Assembly: GCF_900095225.1 (NCBI RefSeq)
Contig: NZ_LT607415.1
Span: 276,071 to 340,070 of the forward strand
DNA from: Pseudomonas sp. UMAB-08
GTDB lineage: Bacteria > Pseudomonadota > Gammaproteobacteria > Pseudomonadales > Pseudomonadaceae
Direction: 5' to 3'
Length of the DNA stretch: 64,000 bases
Positions 45,549 to 54,991 of this stretch are shown here, piece by piece; the stretch's first letter is position 1, and every line of letters starts with the position of its first letter. The notes beneath the pieces are model-generated. The model ran no database searches. It had not been told where the DNA came from and saw only the letters and a program-made list of their open reading frames with translations. Made by a program: the position numbers and the translations under genes.

Positions 45549-46625
45549 ATGGCTGATCTCTACGAAAATCCGATGGGCCTGATGGGCTTTGAATTCATCG
45601 AATTCGCCTCGCCGACCCCGAACGTCCTTGAACCCGTGTTCCAGATCATGGGTTTCACCAAAGTTGCCAATCACCGCTCCAAGAACGTGTCGCTCTATCG
45701 TCAGGGTGAGATCAATCTCATCCTCAACTGCGAGCCCCACAGCGTCGCCTCCTACTTCGCGGCTGAGCACGGCCCGTCGGTGTGCGGTATGGCGTTTCGG
45801 GTCAAGGATGCGCAAAAAGCCTACAACCGTGCGCTGGAGCTGGGCGCGCAACCGGTTGAAATCGCCACTGGCCCGATGGAGCTGCGTCTGCCGGCAATCA
45901 AGGGCATTGGCGGTGCGCCGCTGTACCTGATCGACCGGTTTGGTGAGGGCACGTCGATCTATGACATCGACTTCAATTTCATCGAAGGCGTGGAGCGTCA
46001 TCCGGTGGGGGCGGGCCTGAAGTTCATCGACCACTTGACCCACAACGTCTATCGCGGTCGCATGGCGTATTGGGCGAACTTCTACGAGAAGCTGTTCAAC
46101 TTTCGAGAAATTCGCTATTTCGACATCAAGGGCGAATACACCGGCCTGACCTCCAAAGCCATGACCGCTCCGGACGGCATGATCCGCATCCCGCTGAACG
46201 AGGAGTCGTCCAAAGGCGCGGGCCAGATCGAAGAGTTTTTGATGAAGTTCAACGGCGAAGGTATTCAACACGTCGCGTTCTTCACCGATGACTTGATCAA
46301 GACCTGGGATGCCTTGAAAGCCCTCGGCATGCGCTTCATGACCGCGCCGCCGGAGACGTATTACGAGATGCTCGAAGGACGCCTGCCGAACCACGGCGAG
46401 CCGCTGAATGAACTGCAAACCCGGGGCATCCTGCTGGATGGCTCATCGGATGGCGGCGAGCGTCGGCTGTTGCTGCAGATATTCTCGGAAACCCTGATGG
46501 GGCCGGTGTTCTTCGAGTTCATCCAGCGCAAGGGCGATGATGGTTTCGGCGAAGGCAACTTCAAGGCGCTGTTCGAATCCATCGAGCGCGATCAGGTGCG
46601 ACGCGGTGTGTTGAAGGCCGAGTAA
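45549..46625 (+). CDS. hpd: 4-Hydroxyphenylpyruvate dioxygenase
   Basis: 358 residues, the length of the P. fluorescens enzyme. The Fe(II) ligands are H162 (FIDHLTHNV), H241 (GIQHVAFF) and E323 (FFEFIQRKG). It converts 4-hydroxyphenylpyruvate to homogentisate. AAGGAG lies eight bases before ATG. The 145-bp gap after maiA contains a CCTCGC/GCGAGG hairpin (45452–45472), so hpd may also be transcribed from its own promoter. Confidence 0.95.
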   Translation: MADLYENPMGLMGFEFIEFASPTPNVLEPVFQIMGFTKVANHRSKNVSLYRQGEINLILNCEPHSVASYFAAEHGPSVCGMAFRVKDAQKAYNRALELGAQPVEIATGPMELRLPAIKGIGGAPLYLIDRFGEGTSIYDIDFNFIEGVERHPVGAGLKFIDHLTHNVYRGRMAYWANFYEKLFNFREIRYFDIKGEYTGLTSKAMTAPDGMIRIPLNEESSKGAGQIEEFLMKFNGEGIQHVAFFTDDLIKTWDALKALGMRFMTAPPETYYEMLEGRLPNHGEPLNELQTRGILLDGSSDGGERRLLLQIFSETLMGPVFFEFIQRKGDDGFGEGNFKALFESIERDQVRRGVLKAE

Positions 46626-46632
46626 GGCACCG

Positions 46633-47454
46633 TTAATCGCGTTCCCCTGTCGGCGCGGGCTTGCCCGCGACCGGCTGACTGCCCCCCATCCGGTCGCTGA
46701 TGGCCTGAGCTGTTTTCAGCAGTTGTCTGGCCGCCGAATCCTGTACCTCTGCGGTAAACACCGACGCCGAGCCGACTACGGTCAGCACGCCTGCCAGTTT
46801 ATTGCCCACAGCGAAGATCGGTGACGACACGGCATTTACGCCGGCCATCAACAGGCCGTGAATCTGATGCACGCCGGTGCTGCGAATCTGTTTGATGTGC
46901 AGGTCGACTTCTTTCAGTTGTCGCGCATTCAGCCGTGTGGACTCGGATTCGCGTAGTTCAGCGGTTTCATTGGCGGCAAGAAAGGTATTAAACACCAGCC
47001 CGGTGGACGAGCCGAGCAACGGCAACACTGAGCCAATCTGCGTCACCAGCGTCACCGCGCCGATGGATTGCTCGACATACACCACGGTGGGGCCTTTGTT
47101 GCCCCATACCGCGAGGAAGCAGGTTTCGTTGAGTTCATCACGCAACGCGACCAGATGCGGCGCCGCGATTTTCAAGACGTCCAGTTGCCCCAACGCGGCC
47201 AGTCCGACCTGCAATGCTTCGCGTCCCAGACCATAGTGATTGGTGGTGACGTCCTGTTCGGCGAAACCTCCGGCCACCAGCGCTTGCAAGTAACGATGGA
47301 CCTTGCTCGCGGGCATGCCCACGTGTTCGGCGAGCTTTGACAGCGAGGTAGACGGCGCGAGCTCGGCCAGCGCCTTGAGAACGCCAAGCCCGACCTCGGC
47401 CGCTTGAACTTTTTGCTGCCGTCCACTTGCTGGGCTTTCGATTTCCGCTGTCAT
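46633..47454 (-). CDS. hmgR: IclR-family repressor of homogentisate genes
   Basis: 273 residues. N-terminal winged helix (VGLGVLKALAELAPSTSLSK, EHVGMPASKVHRYLQALVA) and the IclR ligand domain with NETCFLAVWGNKGPTVVYVE and LPLLGSSTGLVFNTFLA. It diverges from hmgA, as HmgR does in P. putida. The last dozen codons overlap a REP-like palindrome (46654–46669), giving a Pro/Gly/Ala-rich tail. It probably binds the TTACG/CGTAA arrays at 44675 and 47516. Confidence 0.88.
   Translation of the reverse strand: MTAEIESPASGRQQKVQAAEVGLGVLKALAELAPSTSLSKLAEHVGMPASKVHRYLQALVAGGFAEQDVTTNHYGLGREALQVGLAALGQLDVLKIAAPHLVALRDELNETCFLAVWGNKGPTVVYVEQSIGAVTLVTQIGSVLPLLGSSTGLVFNTFLAANETAELRESESTRLNARQLKEVDLHIKQIRSTGVHQIHGLLMAGVNAVSSPIFAVGNKLAGVLTVVGSASVFTAEVQDSAARQLLKTAQAISDRMGGSQPVAGKPAPTGERD
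46654..46669. repeat. REP-like palindrome inside the hmgR 3' end
   Basis: CGCGGG-CTTG-CCCGCG, the core of a common Pseudomonas REP sequence. It lies in coding sequence, 21 bp before the hmgR stop, between convergent hpd and hmgR. Confidence 0.65.
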
Positions 47455-47515
47455 GAAGAGGTGCGCGCCGGTCTGAGAAGGCTGCTTTATAGCTTGACCT
47501 CACCACAAACTCAAA

Positions 47516-47540
47516 TTACGTTATGCGTAATCTAATTACG
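47516..47540. promoter_or_regulatory. HmgR operator array between hmgR and hmgA
   Basis: Half-sites TTACG, CGTAA, TTACG at 47516, 47526 and 47536, with the same 10-bp phasing as at 44675. It lies 61 bp from the hmgR ATG and 65 bp from the hmgA ATG. Confidence 0.82.
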
Positions 47541-47605
47541 CTTGACTGAGTCCTCGTCGCAAGCGTTGTCGACGCCACCTCACACCCACATAACAAGAGG
47601 TCGAG

Positions 47606-48913
47606 ATGCACACAGCCCACTCTCCTGAAACCCTGACCTATCAACGTGGCTTCGGCAATGAGTTCAGCAGTGAAGCACTGCCCGGCGCATTGCCGGTCGG
47701 ACAGAATTCCCCGCAAAAACACACGCATGGCCTGTACACCGAGCTGCTATCGGGCACGGCCTTTACCGTGCCGCGCGCAGAAGCCCGACGTACCTGGTTG
47801 TACCGGATCAAACCCTCGGCCACCCATCCTCGCTACGAGCGACTGGCGCGGCAGATCGTGGGGTTAGAATCCGGGCCAGTCACCCCCAATCGCCTGCGCT
47901 GGAATGCCTTCGATATCCCGACGCAACGTACCGACTTCATCGACGGCTTGATCAGCCTTGCCAGCACGGCGGCAGCGGATCAGGCCGAAGGCGTCAGTGT
48001 TTATGTCTACTGTGCCAATGCGTCAATGGACCGGGCTTTTTTCAATGCCGACGGCGAGTGGCTGATCGTGCCGCAGTCAGGTCGCTTGCGGATCGTCAGC
48101 GAACTGGGTCTGCTGGACATCGAGCCACAGGAAATAGCGGTAGTGCCGCGCGGGCTCAAATTCAGCATCCAGCTGCTTGACGCTACAGCACGCGGTTATG
48201 TCTGCGAAAACCATGGCTGCGCCTTACGCCTGCCGGAACTGGGGCCGATTGGCAGCAATGGGCTGGCCAATGCCCGTGACTTCCTGGCGCCGGTCGCACA
48301 GTTCGAAGACAGGGATGAGCCGGTCGCACTGGTGCAGAAATTCCTCGGTGAACTGTGGGCCACACAGCTCGACCATTCGCCGTTCGACGTGGTTGCCTGG
48401 CATGGCAACAACGTGCCGTATAAATACGATCTACGTCGTTTCAACACCATTGGCTCCGTGAGTTTTGATCACCCGGACCCCTCAATTTTCACTGTGCTGA
48501 CCGCGCCTGGCACTGTGCCTGGCCAGGCCAACGTCGATTTTGTGATTTTCCCGCCGCGGTGGATGGTGGCTGAAAAAACCTTTCGGCCGCCCTGGTTTCA
48601 CCGCAACCTGATGAACGAATTTATGGGGCTGATCGACGGTACCTACGATGCCAAGGCTGAAGGCTTTGCCCCTGGCGGTGCGTCCCTGCATAACTGCATG
48701 AGCGCCCACGGCCCGGACAACACCACGGCAGAAAAGGCTATCGCCGACGACCTCAAACCGCACAAGATCGACAACACCATGGCGTTCATGTTCGAGACGG
48801 GCAAAGTGCTGCGCCCCAGCCGCCATGCCCTCGACTGCCCGCAACTGCAAACGGATTACGATGCCTGCTGGTCAGGCATGGCCAAACATTTCGATTCGGG
48901 AACCCCGCAATGA
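47606..48913 (+). CDS. hmgA: Homogentisate 1,2-dioxygenase
   Basis: 435 residues. Landmarks are [20 protein letters not shown], the [20 protein letters not shown] segment, [20 protein letters not shown] and the C-terminal [10 protein letters not shown] with iron-ligand histidines. It opens the homogentisate ring to maleylacetoacetate. It is the first gene of hmgA–fahA, overlapping fahA by four bases. Confidence 0.95.
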   Translation: MHTAHSPETLTYQRGFGNEFSSEALPGALPVGQNSPQKHTHGLYTELLSGTAFTVPRAEARRTWLYRIKPSATHPRYERLARQIVGLESGPVTPNRLRWNAFDIPTQRTDFIDGLISLASTAAADQAEGVSVYVYCANASMDRAFFNADGEWLIVPQSGRLRIVSELGLLDIEPQEIAVVPRGLKFSIQLLDATARGYVCENHGCALRLPELGPIGSNGLANARDFLAPVAQFEDRDEPVALVQKFLGELWATQLDHSPFDVVAWHGNNVPYKYDLRRFNTIGSVSFDHPDPSIFTVLTAPGTVPGQANVDFVIFPPRWMVAEKTFRPPWFHRNLMNEFMGLIDGTYDAKAEGFAPGGASLHNCMSAHGPDNTTAEKAIADDLKPHKIDNTMAFMFETGKVLRPSRHALDCPQLQTDYDACWSGMAKHFDSGTPQ

Positions 48914-50211
48914 CCACTTCATCGAATCCCCTTAGCTGGGTGACGTCCGCCAACGGCCACTCCGATTTCCCCCTGCAAAACTTGCCGCTCGGTATCTTCA
49001 GCCATTCAGGTCTGAGCAAGCGCGGTGGTGTTGCCATCGGCGAGATGATTTTCGACCTGCGTGCTGCGCTGGATGTCGGTTTTTTCAACGGCGCGGCGCG
49101 TGATGCTGCTGAAGCCGCAAGCCGTGATCAGCTCAATGATTTCTTTGCTCTGGGCGCACCAGCCCGCCAAGCCCTGCGCAACGAACTGCTGCACCTGCTG
49201 GACGAAAACAGCCCGCAGCTGTCGCGTTTGCGGCCATTGGCCGACACCGTGCTGCACCCGATGTCCGAGTGCCAGATGCACGTGCCCGCGCGTATCGGTG
49301 ACTACACCGATTTTTACGTCGGCATTCATCATGCGCTGAACGTGGGCAAGCTATTCCGCCCGGACAATCCGTTGCTGCCTAACTACAAATACGTGCCTAT
49401 CGGTTATCACGGTCGCGCCTCGACCATCTGCATCTCGGACACTCCCGTCAAACGTCCCAATGGCCAGACCTTGGCCCCGGGCGCGACCGTTCCTGAGTTC
49501 GGCCCAAGCAAACGCCTGGATTATGAGCTGGAGATGGGCGTATGGATCGGCCCGGGCAATGCGATTGGCGAGGCGATTGCCATCGGCGAGGCGGCCGAGC
49601 ATATCGCCGGCTTCTGTCTGCTCAATGACTGGTCGGCGCGGGACCTGCAAGCGTGGGAATACCAGCCACTGGGTCCGTTTCTGTCGAAGAGTTTTGCCAC
49701 CAGCATTTCTGCCTGGGTGGTGACGGCTGAGGCGCTGGCGCCATTCCGTATCGCACAACCGGCCCGACCAGAGGGCGATCCGCAGCCGCTGGCGTATTTG
49801 TTCGATGCCGCTGATCAGCAGGGCGGGGCGCTGGATATCGAGCTTGAAGTGTTGCTGCTCACCGAACAGATGAAAGCGCAGGGCATCGCGCCGCATCGCC
49901 TGGCGCTGAGCAATACCCAAAACATGTACTGGACCGTTGCACAAATGGTCGCGCATCACACGGTCAATGGTTGCAAACTTCAGCCGGGAGATTTGTTCGG
50001 CACCGGCACTTTGTCCGGTCCGTTGGCAGGGCAGTTCGGCAGCCTGCTGGAAATCAGCGAAGGCGGAAAACAGGCCCTGACATTGCCTAGCGGCGAAAGC
50101 CGACGCTTCCTTGAGGATGGCGATGAAGTCATCTTTCGCGCGCGCTGCCACCGTCAGGGTTACGCCTCCATTGGTTTTGGCGAATGCCGGGGCACGTTGC
50201 TAGGGGCTTGA
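48910..50211 (+). CDS. fahA: Fumarylacetoacetase
   Basis: 433 residues. The N-terminal SH3-like domain ([20 protein letters not shown]) and catalytic FAH domain are visible: [20 protein letters not shown] (metal ligand and general-base region), [15 protein letters not shown], and [21 protein letters not shown]. It splits fumarylacetoacetate into fumarate and acetoacetate, ending tyrosine degradation. A terminator follows directly. Confidence 0.95.
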   Translation: MTTSSNPLSWVTSANGHSDFPLQNLPLGIFSHSGLSKRGGVAIGEMIFDLRAALDVGFFNGAARDAAEAASRDQLNDFFALGAPARQALRNELLHLLDENSPQLSRLRPLADTVLHPMSECQMHVPARIGDYTDFYVGIHHALNVGKLFRPDNPLLPNYKYVPIGYHGRASTICISDTPVKRPNGQTLAPGATVPEFGPSKRLDYELEMGVWIGPGNAIGEAIAIGEAAEHIAGFCLLNDWSARDLQAWEYQPLGPFLSKSFATSISAWVVTAEALAPFRIAQPARPEGDPQPLAYLFDAADQQGGALDIELEVLLLTEQMKAQGIAPHRLALSNTQNMYWTVAQMVAHHTVNGCKLQPGDLFGTGTLSGPLAGQFGSLLEISEGGKQALTLPSGESRRFLEDGDEVIFRARCHRQGYASIGFGECRGTLLGA

Positions 50212-50216
50212 TACAG

Positions 50217-50237
50217 CCCGTGCTTTTACGGGTTTTT
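50217..50237 (+). terminator. Rho-independent terminator after fahA
   Basis: CCCGT and ACGGG stem, GCTTTT loop, then five T residues. Confidence 0.8.
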
Positions 50238-50315
50238 GGCCGGGCAAGAAGAGTACGCGAGGCGCGCTGACCATCGCACCTCATTCTTGCCCGTGGCCTC
50301 TATCACAAGGCTGAC

Positions 50316-51800
50316 TCAAGCCTCATATTCTCCATGGCGTGCTCTATCTGAACGCCTTTGGGTCGGCCGGCCTCCGAGCAAGCCTTCCTGGTCAAGAAGC
50401 ATGGCGTCAATCTGCAGACCCTTATCGTCAATGCGGTACAGGCGCAGCTCATCCGAGTGTGCGCTGGCTCGGACCTTGACCACTGCCATAATGCGCAGCA
50501 AGCGGCTTTGGACTTCAATATAGCGCTGGACGATGATGGCGTCGGTCAGGAAGGCCGTGCCATACGGGCTGAAGCGCAGGTCGGTGTAACGGTCTTCAAG
50601 TTCGGAGGTCATCAACACGCTGACACCGACACTGGTCAGCGCCGTGACCATGCGTGACAGTGATTCGCGGAAGTCCTCACGGAAGGTCGGTGCCAGCGCC
50701 AGCTCGAAGCCCGACAGCGAATCAATGACCACACGGGTCGCCTTCAGACGTTTGATCTCGCCCAATAATAACTGGACGATTTCGTCGATGGACGTGTCTG
50801 GCGCGTGACTGTCTATCAGACCTACCTTATCGCTCTTGATAAGGCGTGCCAGCGTGGCGTTCTGCGAATGGTTGGGGCGCGGCTCGAACATCGCAATCAC
50901 GCCGGTTTCGCCTGTGCGGGCACCTTCAGCCAGGAAGGATGCCGCCAGAATGCTTTTTCCGGAGCCGGACGGGCCGGCGACCAGCAAGGAATACCCTTGG
51001 GGAAGACCGCCACCGAGCATTTCGTCCAGTTGGGGGATGCCCATTTTCAAGCGGGGCGGCACGACATTTTTTGACAGATCATCCTGTTTCTTGACGTTGA
51101 TGGCTGCCGGTGCGAAGACTTTGATGCCCGAGGTATCAATACGGAAAGTGTGCAGCCCGGGCAATGTTGGCTGGCCGCGCATCTTCATGATTTCCATCTT
51201 GCGCACCATGGAGTTGCGCTGCACGCTCTGCCGTAGCCAGATCAAGCCATCGGCCACGGTGAAAATCGGGTTGGTGTCGGTCTCGGTGAAGTATTCGCCA
51301 ATCAGGAAGGTGGTCGCCTGCCATGTCGTCATCAACATGCCCAGTTGCTGAACGAACTGAGGCAGGTTGTTGTTCGGGTTGTCCTGGGTCTGGCTTGCCA
51401 GTACCACTGACCGGAAGGAGTCTACGAACACCAGCGCCGGACCGTGGGCTTCGACCTCGGCAACGATACGCCGCAGTACTTCATCCAGATTGCCTGCCAG
51501 CGTGTCATCGGCCAGGTTGATATAGCGGATGGAGTGGTTGATCGCTTCGCTGTCGAAAAAGTCGAATTGCTGTTGGTAACGCAGCATCTTTAGCGGTGGC
51601 TCGCCGAGTACCGTGAAGAAAATGGCCGGGCGCTCAGGCTTTGCCAGGTTGAACATTATCTGATGGGCAAGCGTGGTCTTGCCGCAACCGGGAGGACCTG
51701 CGATCAAGTTGAACGAAAACTCAGGTAATCCTCCGCCGAGCACCTCGTCAAGTCCAGGCACTCCGGTTGCCAAGCGGTTGATTGTCACTTTGGTGGTCAT
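50316..51800 (-). CDS. KaiC-like double-RecA ATPase
   Basis: 494 residues from ATG 51800, with AGGA upstream. Two KaiC/RecA domains: Walker A G35-PPGCGK-T42, and a second P-loop GPSGSGKS at about residue 280. Each is preceded by the LGGGLP signature (GLDEVLGGGLP, QLDEMLGGGLP). In cyanobacterial KaiC the phosphorylated Ser/Thr pair lies just before TITD; here the equivalent text is TAFLTDAII, with Ala and Phe. Non-cyanobacterial KaiC proteins are linked to stress responses in some bacteria. It overlaps the upstream gene by four bases. Confidence 0.85.
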   Translation of the reverse strand: MTTKVTINRLATGVPGLDEVLGGGLPEFSFNLIAGPPGCGKTTLAHQIMFNLAKPERPAIFFTVLGEPPLKMLRYQQQFDFFDSEAINHSIRYINLADDTLAGNLDEVLRRIVAEVEAHGPALVFVDSFRSVVLASQTQDNPNNNLPQFVQQLGMLMTTWQATTFLIGEYFTETDTNPIFTVADGLIWLRQSVQRNSMVRKMEIMKMRGQPTLPGLHTFRIDTSGIKVFAPAAINVKKQDDLSKNVVPPRLKMGIPQLDEMLGGGLPQGYSLLVAGPSGSGKSILAASFLAEGARTGETGVIAMFEPRPNHSQNATLARLIKSDKVGLIDSHAPDTSIDEIVQLLLGEIKRLKATRVVIDSLSGFELALAPTFREDFRESLSRMVTALTSVGVSVLMTSELEDRYTDLRFSPYGTAFLTDAIIVQRYIEVQSRLLRIMAVVKVRASAHSDELRLYRIDDKGLQIDAMLLDQEGLLGGRPTQRRSDRARHGEYEA

Positions 51801-52231
51801 GGCGAGGTATCCTGCGCGGGAGCACCGCTCAAAGAATTTTCCCACACGGAACGAAGTAAGCGTTCGGTGAGCGAGGGCCCGACCAACGTGGTCAGTAGCT
51901 CGTAGAAGGTCTTCAATAGCTCTTCGCCGAAAAGACAGGCTTCGGTGCTGTTTTGCTTAACAAGCACGGATTTGAGTTCAGTCAGATCTATGGCGGTCCG
52001 CACGCGTTCATGCGTGCCAGCCAGGTGGGGATGAGTGGAAACACACAGGTAGAGACTGCGGCGATAGAGCGCTACAACCCCTTGATGGCCGATGATGGGG
52101 GTCAGGGCTGCGTCCATTTCTTGCAATGTCGCAACAATCGCTTCAGCGATATATGCGGGGTCGGTTTTGTTACCGACTCGGTGCGCCAGAGAAGCTACGA
52201 TCTGACGGCTCTCTTTGCTGTCCGTGGACAT
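51797..52231 (-). CDS. Uncharacterised protein co-translated with KaiC homologue
   Basis: 144 residues, soluble, largely helical, with no signal peptide or named domain that I recognise. Its ATGA overlap with the KaiC-like gene argues for a direct partner. KaiB is not a match: KaiB is about 100 residues with a thioredoxin-like N-terminus, which I cannot see here. The segment LKTFYELLTTLVGPSLTERLL near the C-terminus (residues about 108–128) resembles a region seen in phosphotransfer or sensory helices, but only loosely. Confidence 0.7.
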   Translation of the reverse strand: MSTDSKESRQIVASLAHRVGNKTDPAYIAEAIVATLQEMDAALTPIIGHQGVVALYRRSLYLCVSTHPHLAGTHERVRTAIDLTELKSVLVKQNSTEACLFGEELLKTFYELLTTLVGPSLTERLLRSVWENSLSGAPAQDTSP

Positions 52232-52293
52232 GGCTCACTGATTCATTGTGCTGAGCCTGCGATACTACACTTTCCATAGTCGTCAGCCCACCA

Positions 52294-52908
52294 TCAGGCC
52301 GGTATTTCGTACCCGCCCAGAAACAGGTCCAGTGCCGATTCGATCACCGACATCTGGGCGGCAGGGGCCAAAGCCGGAGCGCCCAGGGTGATCTGCGGCC
52401 AGAAAGCGAAAGCCTTGAGCAATGCATGAATCTGGGTGGCGGCAAAACTCGGGTCGATGGCCTTGAAACGACCGTCTGCCTGGGCGGCGCGAATCCAGGC
52501 GGTAAAGCTTTCTTCGCGCTCATTGAGGCGGGAGACCATGTTTTGCGCGCGCTCGGGGGAGTGGATCGTCGCCGCAATGGCCACTCGTGCCAGATCGAGA
52601 AAGTTGCTGTCAGCCAGCATCTGCATTTTCGACACAAGCAGTTCTTGAAGCTGATCGCGCAGCGGGCGCTCAGGGTGATAGGTCATGTCCAGCCGATCGG
52701 CGCTGCTGATCCATAACTGTTGGAGAATTTCGGAGAAAAGCTCCTCTTTGCTCGGGAAGTGGTTATACACCGTGCGTTTGGACACCTCCGCCAATGCGGC
52801 AATTTTGTCCATGCTGGTGACTTCGAACCCATTGGCGCGAAACTCGGCAATAGCCGCCTGAACAATGGCTTCACGTTTACGGTCGGTCAGGCGTAGAGGG
52901 GCTTTCAT
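52294..52908 (-). CDS. TetR-family transcriptional regulator
   Basis: 204 residues. The N-terminal helix-turn-helix reads REAIVQAAIAEFRANGFEVT, then SMDKIAALAEVSKRTVYNHFPSKEELF (quoted in blocks), the TetR signature. The C-terminal part is a ligand-binding helical domain with the TetR_C-type FLDLARVAIA. It diverges from a metallo-beta-lactamase-fold hydrolase; a 22-bp inverted repeat in between is a strong candidate for its operator. Confidence 0.9.
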   Translation of the reverse strand: MKAPLRLTDRKREAIVQAAIAEFRANGFEVTSMDKIAALAEVSKRTVYNHFPSKEELFSEILQQLWISSADRLDMTYHPERPLRDQLQELLVSKMQMLADSNFLDLARVAIAATIHSPERAQNMVSRLNEREESFTAWIRAAQADGRFKAIDPSFAATQIHALLKAFAFWPQITLGAPALAPAAQMSVIESALDLFLGGYEIPA

Positions 52909-52985
52909 AGGTTCGCTTCAGACAGGCGGAGTGAAAATTTTTACACTCGGCAGTTTACTTGTCATCTGACATGTTGCAAGCTTGA

Positions 52986-53007
52986 AACTACACTGTGTAG
53001 TGTAGTT
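52986..53007. promoter_or_regulatory. TetR operator, 22-bp inverted repeat
   Basis: Arms AACTACACT and AGTGTAGTT are perfect, with a GTGT spacer. Located 78 bp from the TetR start and 80 bp from the hydrolase start. Resembles operators of TetR repressors. Confidence 0.78.
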
Positions 53008-53087
53008 ACTTCTGATCTTTATTCTCGCTGCCATCCTCATGCGTGTGGATGCAGGAACCTCCATCCGCCCCTTGGAGTCAGTTTGTC

Positions 53088-54173
53088 ATGACCAAGCCAC
53101 CACGAGATTCAGATGACGTTGCCCGATCACGGGCCTCTCGACTGCATGAGGGACGTTATCGCAACCACGCGCCGATGAACCGGATGGGCTTTCTCAAGAC
53201 GTTGCGTATCTTTTGGAACGCCCTCGTTAACAAACCGGCGCATACCCGGCCCGTGGGCGCGATTCCGGTGCAGACCCTGTCGCGCCAGCAGTTGTTGGCA
53301 GCGCCCAATAACAGCGTTTTCCGTCTTGGGCATTCCACGGTGCTGCTCAAGTTGCGCAATCAGTTCTGGCTGACCGACCCGGTGTTCGCCGAGCGTGCTT
53401 CGCCAGTGCAATGGGCTGGGCCGCAACGTTTTCATCAGCCGCCTATCAGCCTTGAAGAGTTGCCGCCGCTCAAGGCGGTGATCCTTTCACACAATCATTA
53501 CGACCACCTTGATCACATGACGATCAAAGCGCTGGCGCATAAAACCGAGCATTTTCTGGCGCCTGTCGGCGTGGGTGACACCCTTGTCAAGTGGGGCGTC
53601 CCGGCGCAAAAAGTGCGGCAACTGGACTGGTGGGAGTCCAGTGAAATTGAAGGCATGCGTTTTGTTGCCACGCCATCACAGCACTTTTCCGGTCGTACAC
53701 TGCGTGATGGAAATCGTTCGTTGTGGGCATCGTGGGTGATGATCGACGACGATCAGCGGATATTTTTCAGTGGCGATACCGGTTACTTCGAGGGCTTCAA
53801 ACACATCGGCGAGCAGTACGGGCCGTTTGACCTGACCTTGATGGAAACCGGTGCCTATAACGTCGACTGGCCGGACGTGCACATGCAACCCGAGCAAACC
53901 CTGCAGGCCCATATCGACCTGCGTGGTCGCTGGTTGTTGCCGATCCATAACGGCACGTTCGATCTGGCGATGCATGCCTGGCACGAACCCTTCGACCGGA
54001 TTCTGGCCCTGGCCTGGGAAAAGAACATAGCCATCAGCACACCGCAAATGGGCCAGCCGTTCTACCTGCAATACCCCACTCGCGGGCATGCATGGTGGCT
54101 GGGCGTGGAGGGGGTGATCGAAACTTACAGCCCGGACGCTGCCGAACCTCAGGGCCACCGCCGACATGTTTGA
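53088..54173 (+). CDS. Metallo-beta-lactamase-fold hydrolase (NAPE-PLD/UlaG-like)
   Basis: 361 residues from ATG 53088, with GGAG ten bases upstream. The metal-binding motif HNHYDHLD is at about residue 140, followed by SQHFSGRT, the FFSGDTGYF motif and a late PIHNGTFDLAMHAW. This combination is that of MBL-fold proteins related to N-acylphosphatidylethanolamine phospholipase D and UlaG. The substrate is unknown, possibly a phospholipid or lactone. The TetR neighbour suggests induction by a small molecule. Confidence 0.85.
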   Translation: MTKPPRDSDDVARSRASRLHEGRYRNHAPMNRMGFLKTLRIFWNALVNKPAHTRPVGAIPVQTLSRQQLLAAPNNSVFRLGHSTVLLKLRNQFWLTDPVFAERASPVQWAGPQRFHQPPISLEELPPLKAVILSHNHYDHLDHMTIKALAHKTEHFLAPVGVGDTLVKWGVPAQKVRQLDWWESSEIEGMRFVATPSQHFSGRTLRDGNRSLWASWVMIDDDQRIFFSGDTGYFEGFKHIGEQYGPFDLTLMETGAYNVDWPDVHMQPEQTLQAHIDLRGRWLLPIHNGTFDLAMHAWHEPFDRILALAWEKNIAISTPQMGQPFYLQYPTRGHAWWLGVEGVIETYSPDAAEPQGHRRHV

Positions 54174-54219
54174 GTCCTCAGGTGCCTGAGGACGCTACAG
54201 GGTGGAGGTCATCTCCACA
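54174..54219. terminator. Two hairpins between hydrolase and GFA genes
   Basis: GTCCTCAGG/CCTGAGGAC (54174–54193, loop TG) and GTGGAG/CTCCAC (54203–54219). They lie in the gap between convergent genes and may serve as a two-way terminator. Confidence 0.5.
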
Positions 54220-54252
54220 CTGAAATTCGATTATCGAATACCGCTACTGACC

Positions 54253-54735
54253 TCAGCGGCTCAAGCCGAGCCGCTCGTGCCATTGCTCAAGGGATTCTTC
54301 CGGGTAGCCGTCGAACTCCTTGTCGCCGGGCTGCACATTGACCTCGACCCAGGATGCTTTTGAGTCGAGCAATATGTGCGTATGTTCCGGTGGCACGGGT
54401 AGGGGGGTATCGATGGCCGAGGCGAACGGGTGAATCAGCGTTGGCCAGTCCGGGCTGAACAGCCACAACCCGCTGCCGCAGAGCTTGCAGAAATGCCGTT
54501 CGGCATTGCTGATATGCGTCTGATGGTCGTGCCTCATTCGTGCGTGATAGATGGCGATATGTTCGCGCCCGTTGACCTTAAGGCTGCGTGCGTCACCGCC
54601 AAGGTTGATCGAGTAACCGCCGCCGCCCTGAGTCTTGCGGCAGATTGAGCAGTAACAGCGCTGATAGGGATACGGATGAGCGCTGTTGAGGCTGAACTCG
54701 ACCGCGCCGCAATGGCAGGAACCTTCCAGATGCAT
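54253..54735 (-). CDS. GFA-family zinc protein
   Basis: 160 residues from ATG 54735, with AAGGAGGG seven bases upstream. The GFA zinc motifs are GSCHCGAVEF, RCYCSICRKTQGGG and FCKLCGSGLW. Family members include glutathione-dependent formaldehyde-activating enzymes and many proteins of unknown role, so formaldehyde chemistry here is not established. It is convergent with the hydrolase gene and stands alone. Confidence 0.87.
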   Translation of the reverse strand: MHLEGSCHCGAVEFSLNSAHPYPYQRCYCSICRKTQGGGGYSINLGGDARSLKVNGREHIAIYHARMRHDHQTHISNAERHFCKLCGSGLWLFSPDWPTLIHPFASAIDTPLPVPPEHTHILLDSKASWVEVNVQPGDKEFDGYPEESLEQWHERLGLSR

Positions 54736-54991
54736 GGCAAAACCCTCCTTGAGCCAACGTTGACGGGGTGCCACTTTTTCTGCACACCTAACGTCTAGAC
54801 AAGCAGATTGAGGCTTTTGCGTGATGGCGTTCGTCGGGTGAGGCGTTTCTAGCGGCGAATGCGCCGACAGGAAATGTCGGGATTCTTCCTGACGCCGACT
54901 AAAGATGCCGCAGTAGCAGTCGATAGATCTAGCAGTCGTACGATGACTTACCTCGTATGCGTCCTGCCCCTAATAAAAAGAGCCTACGGTC

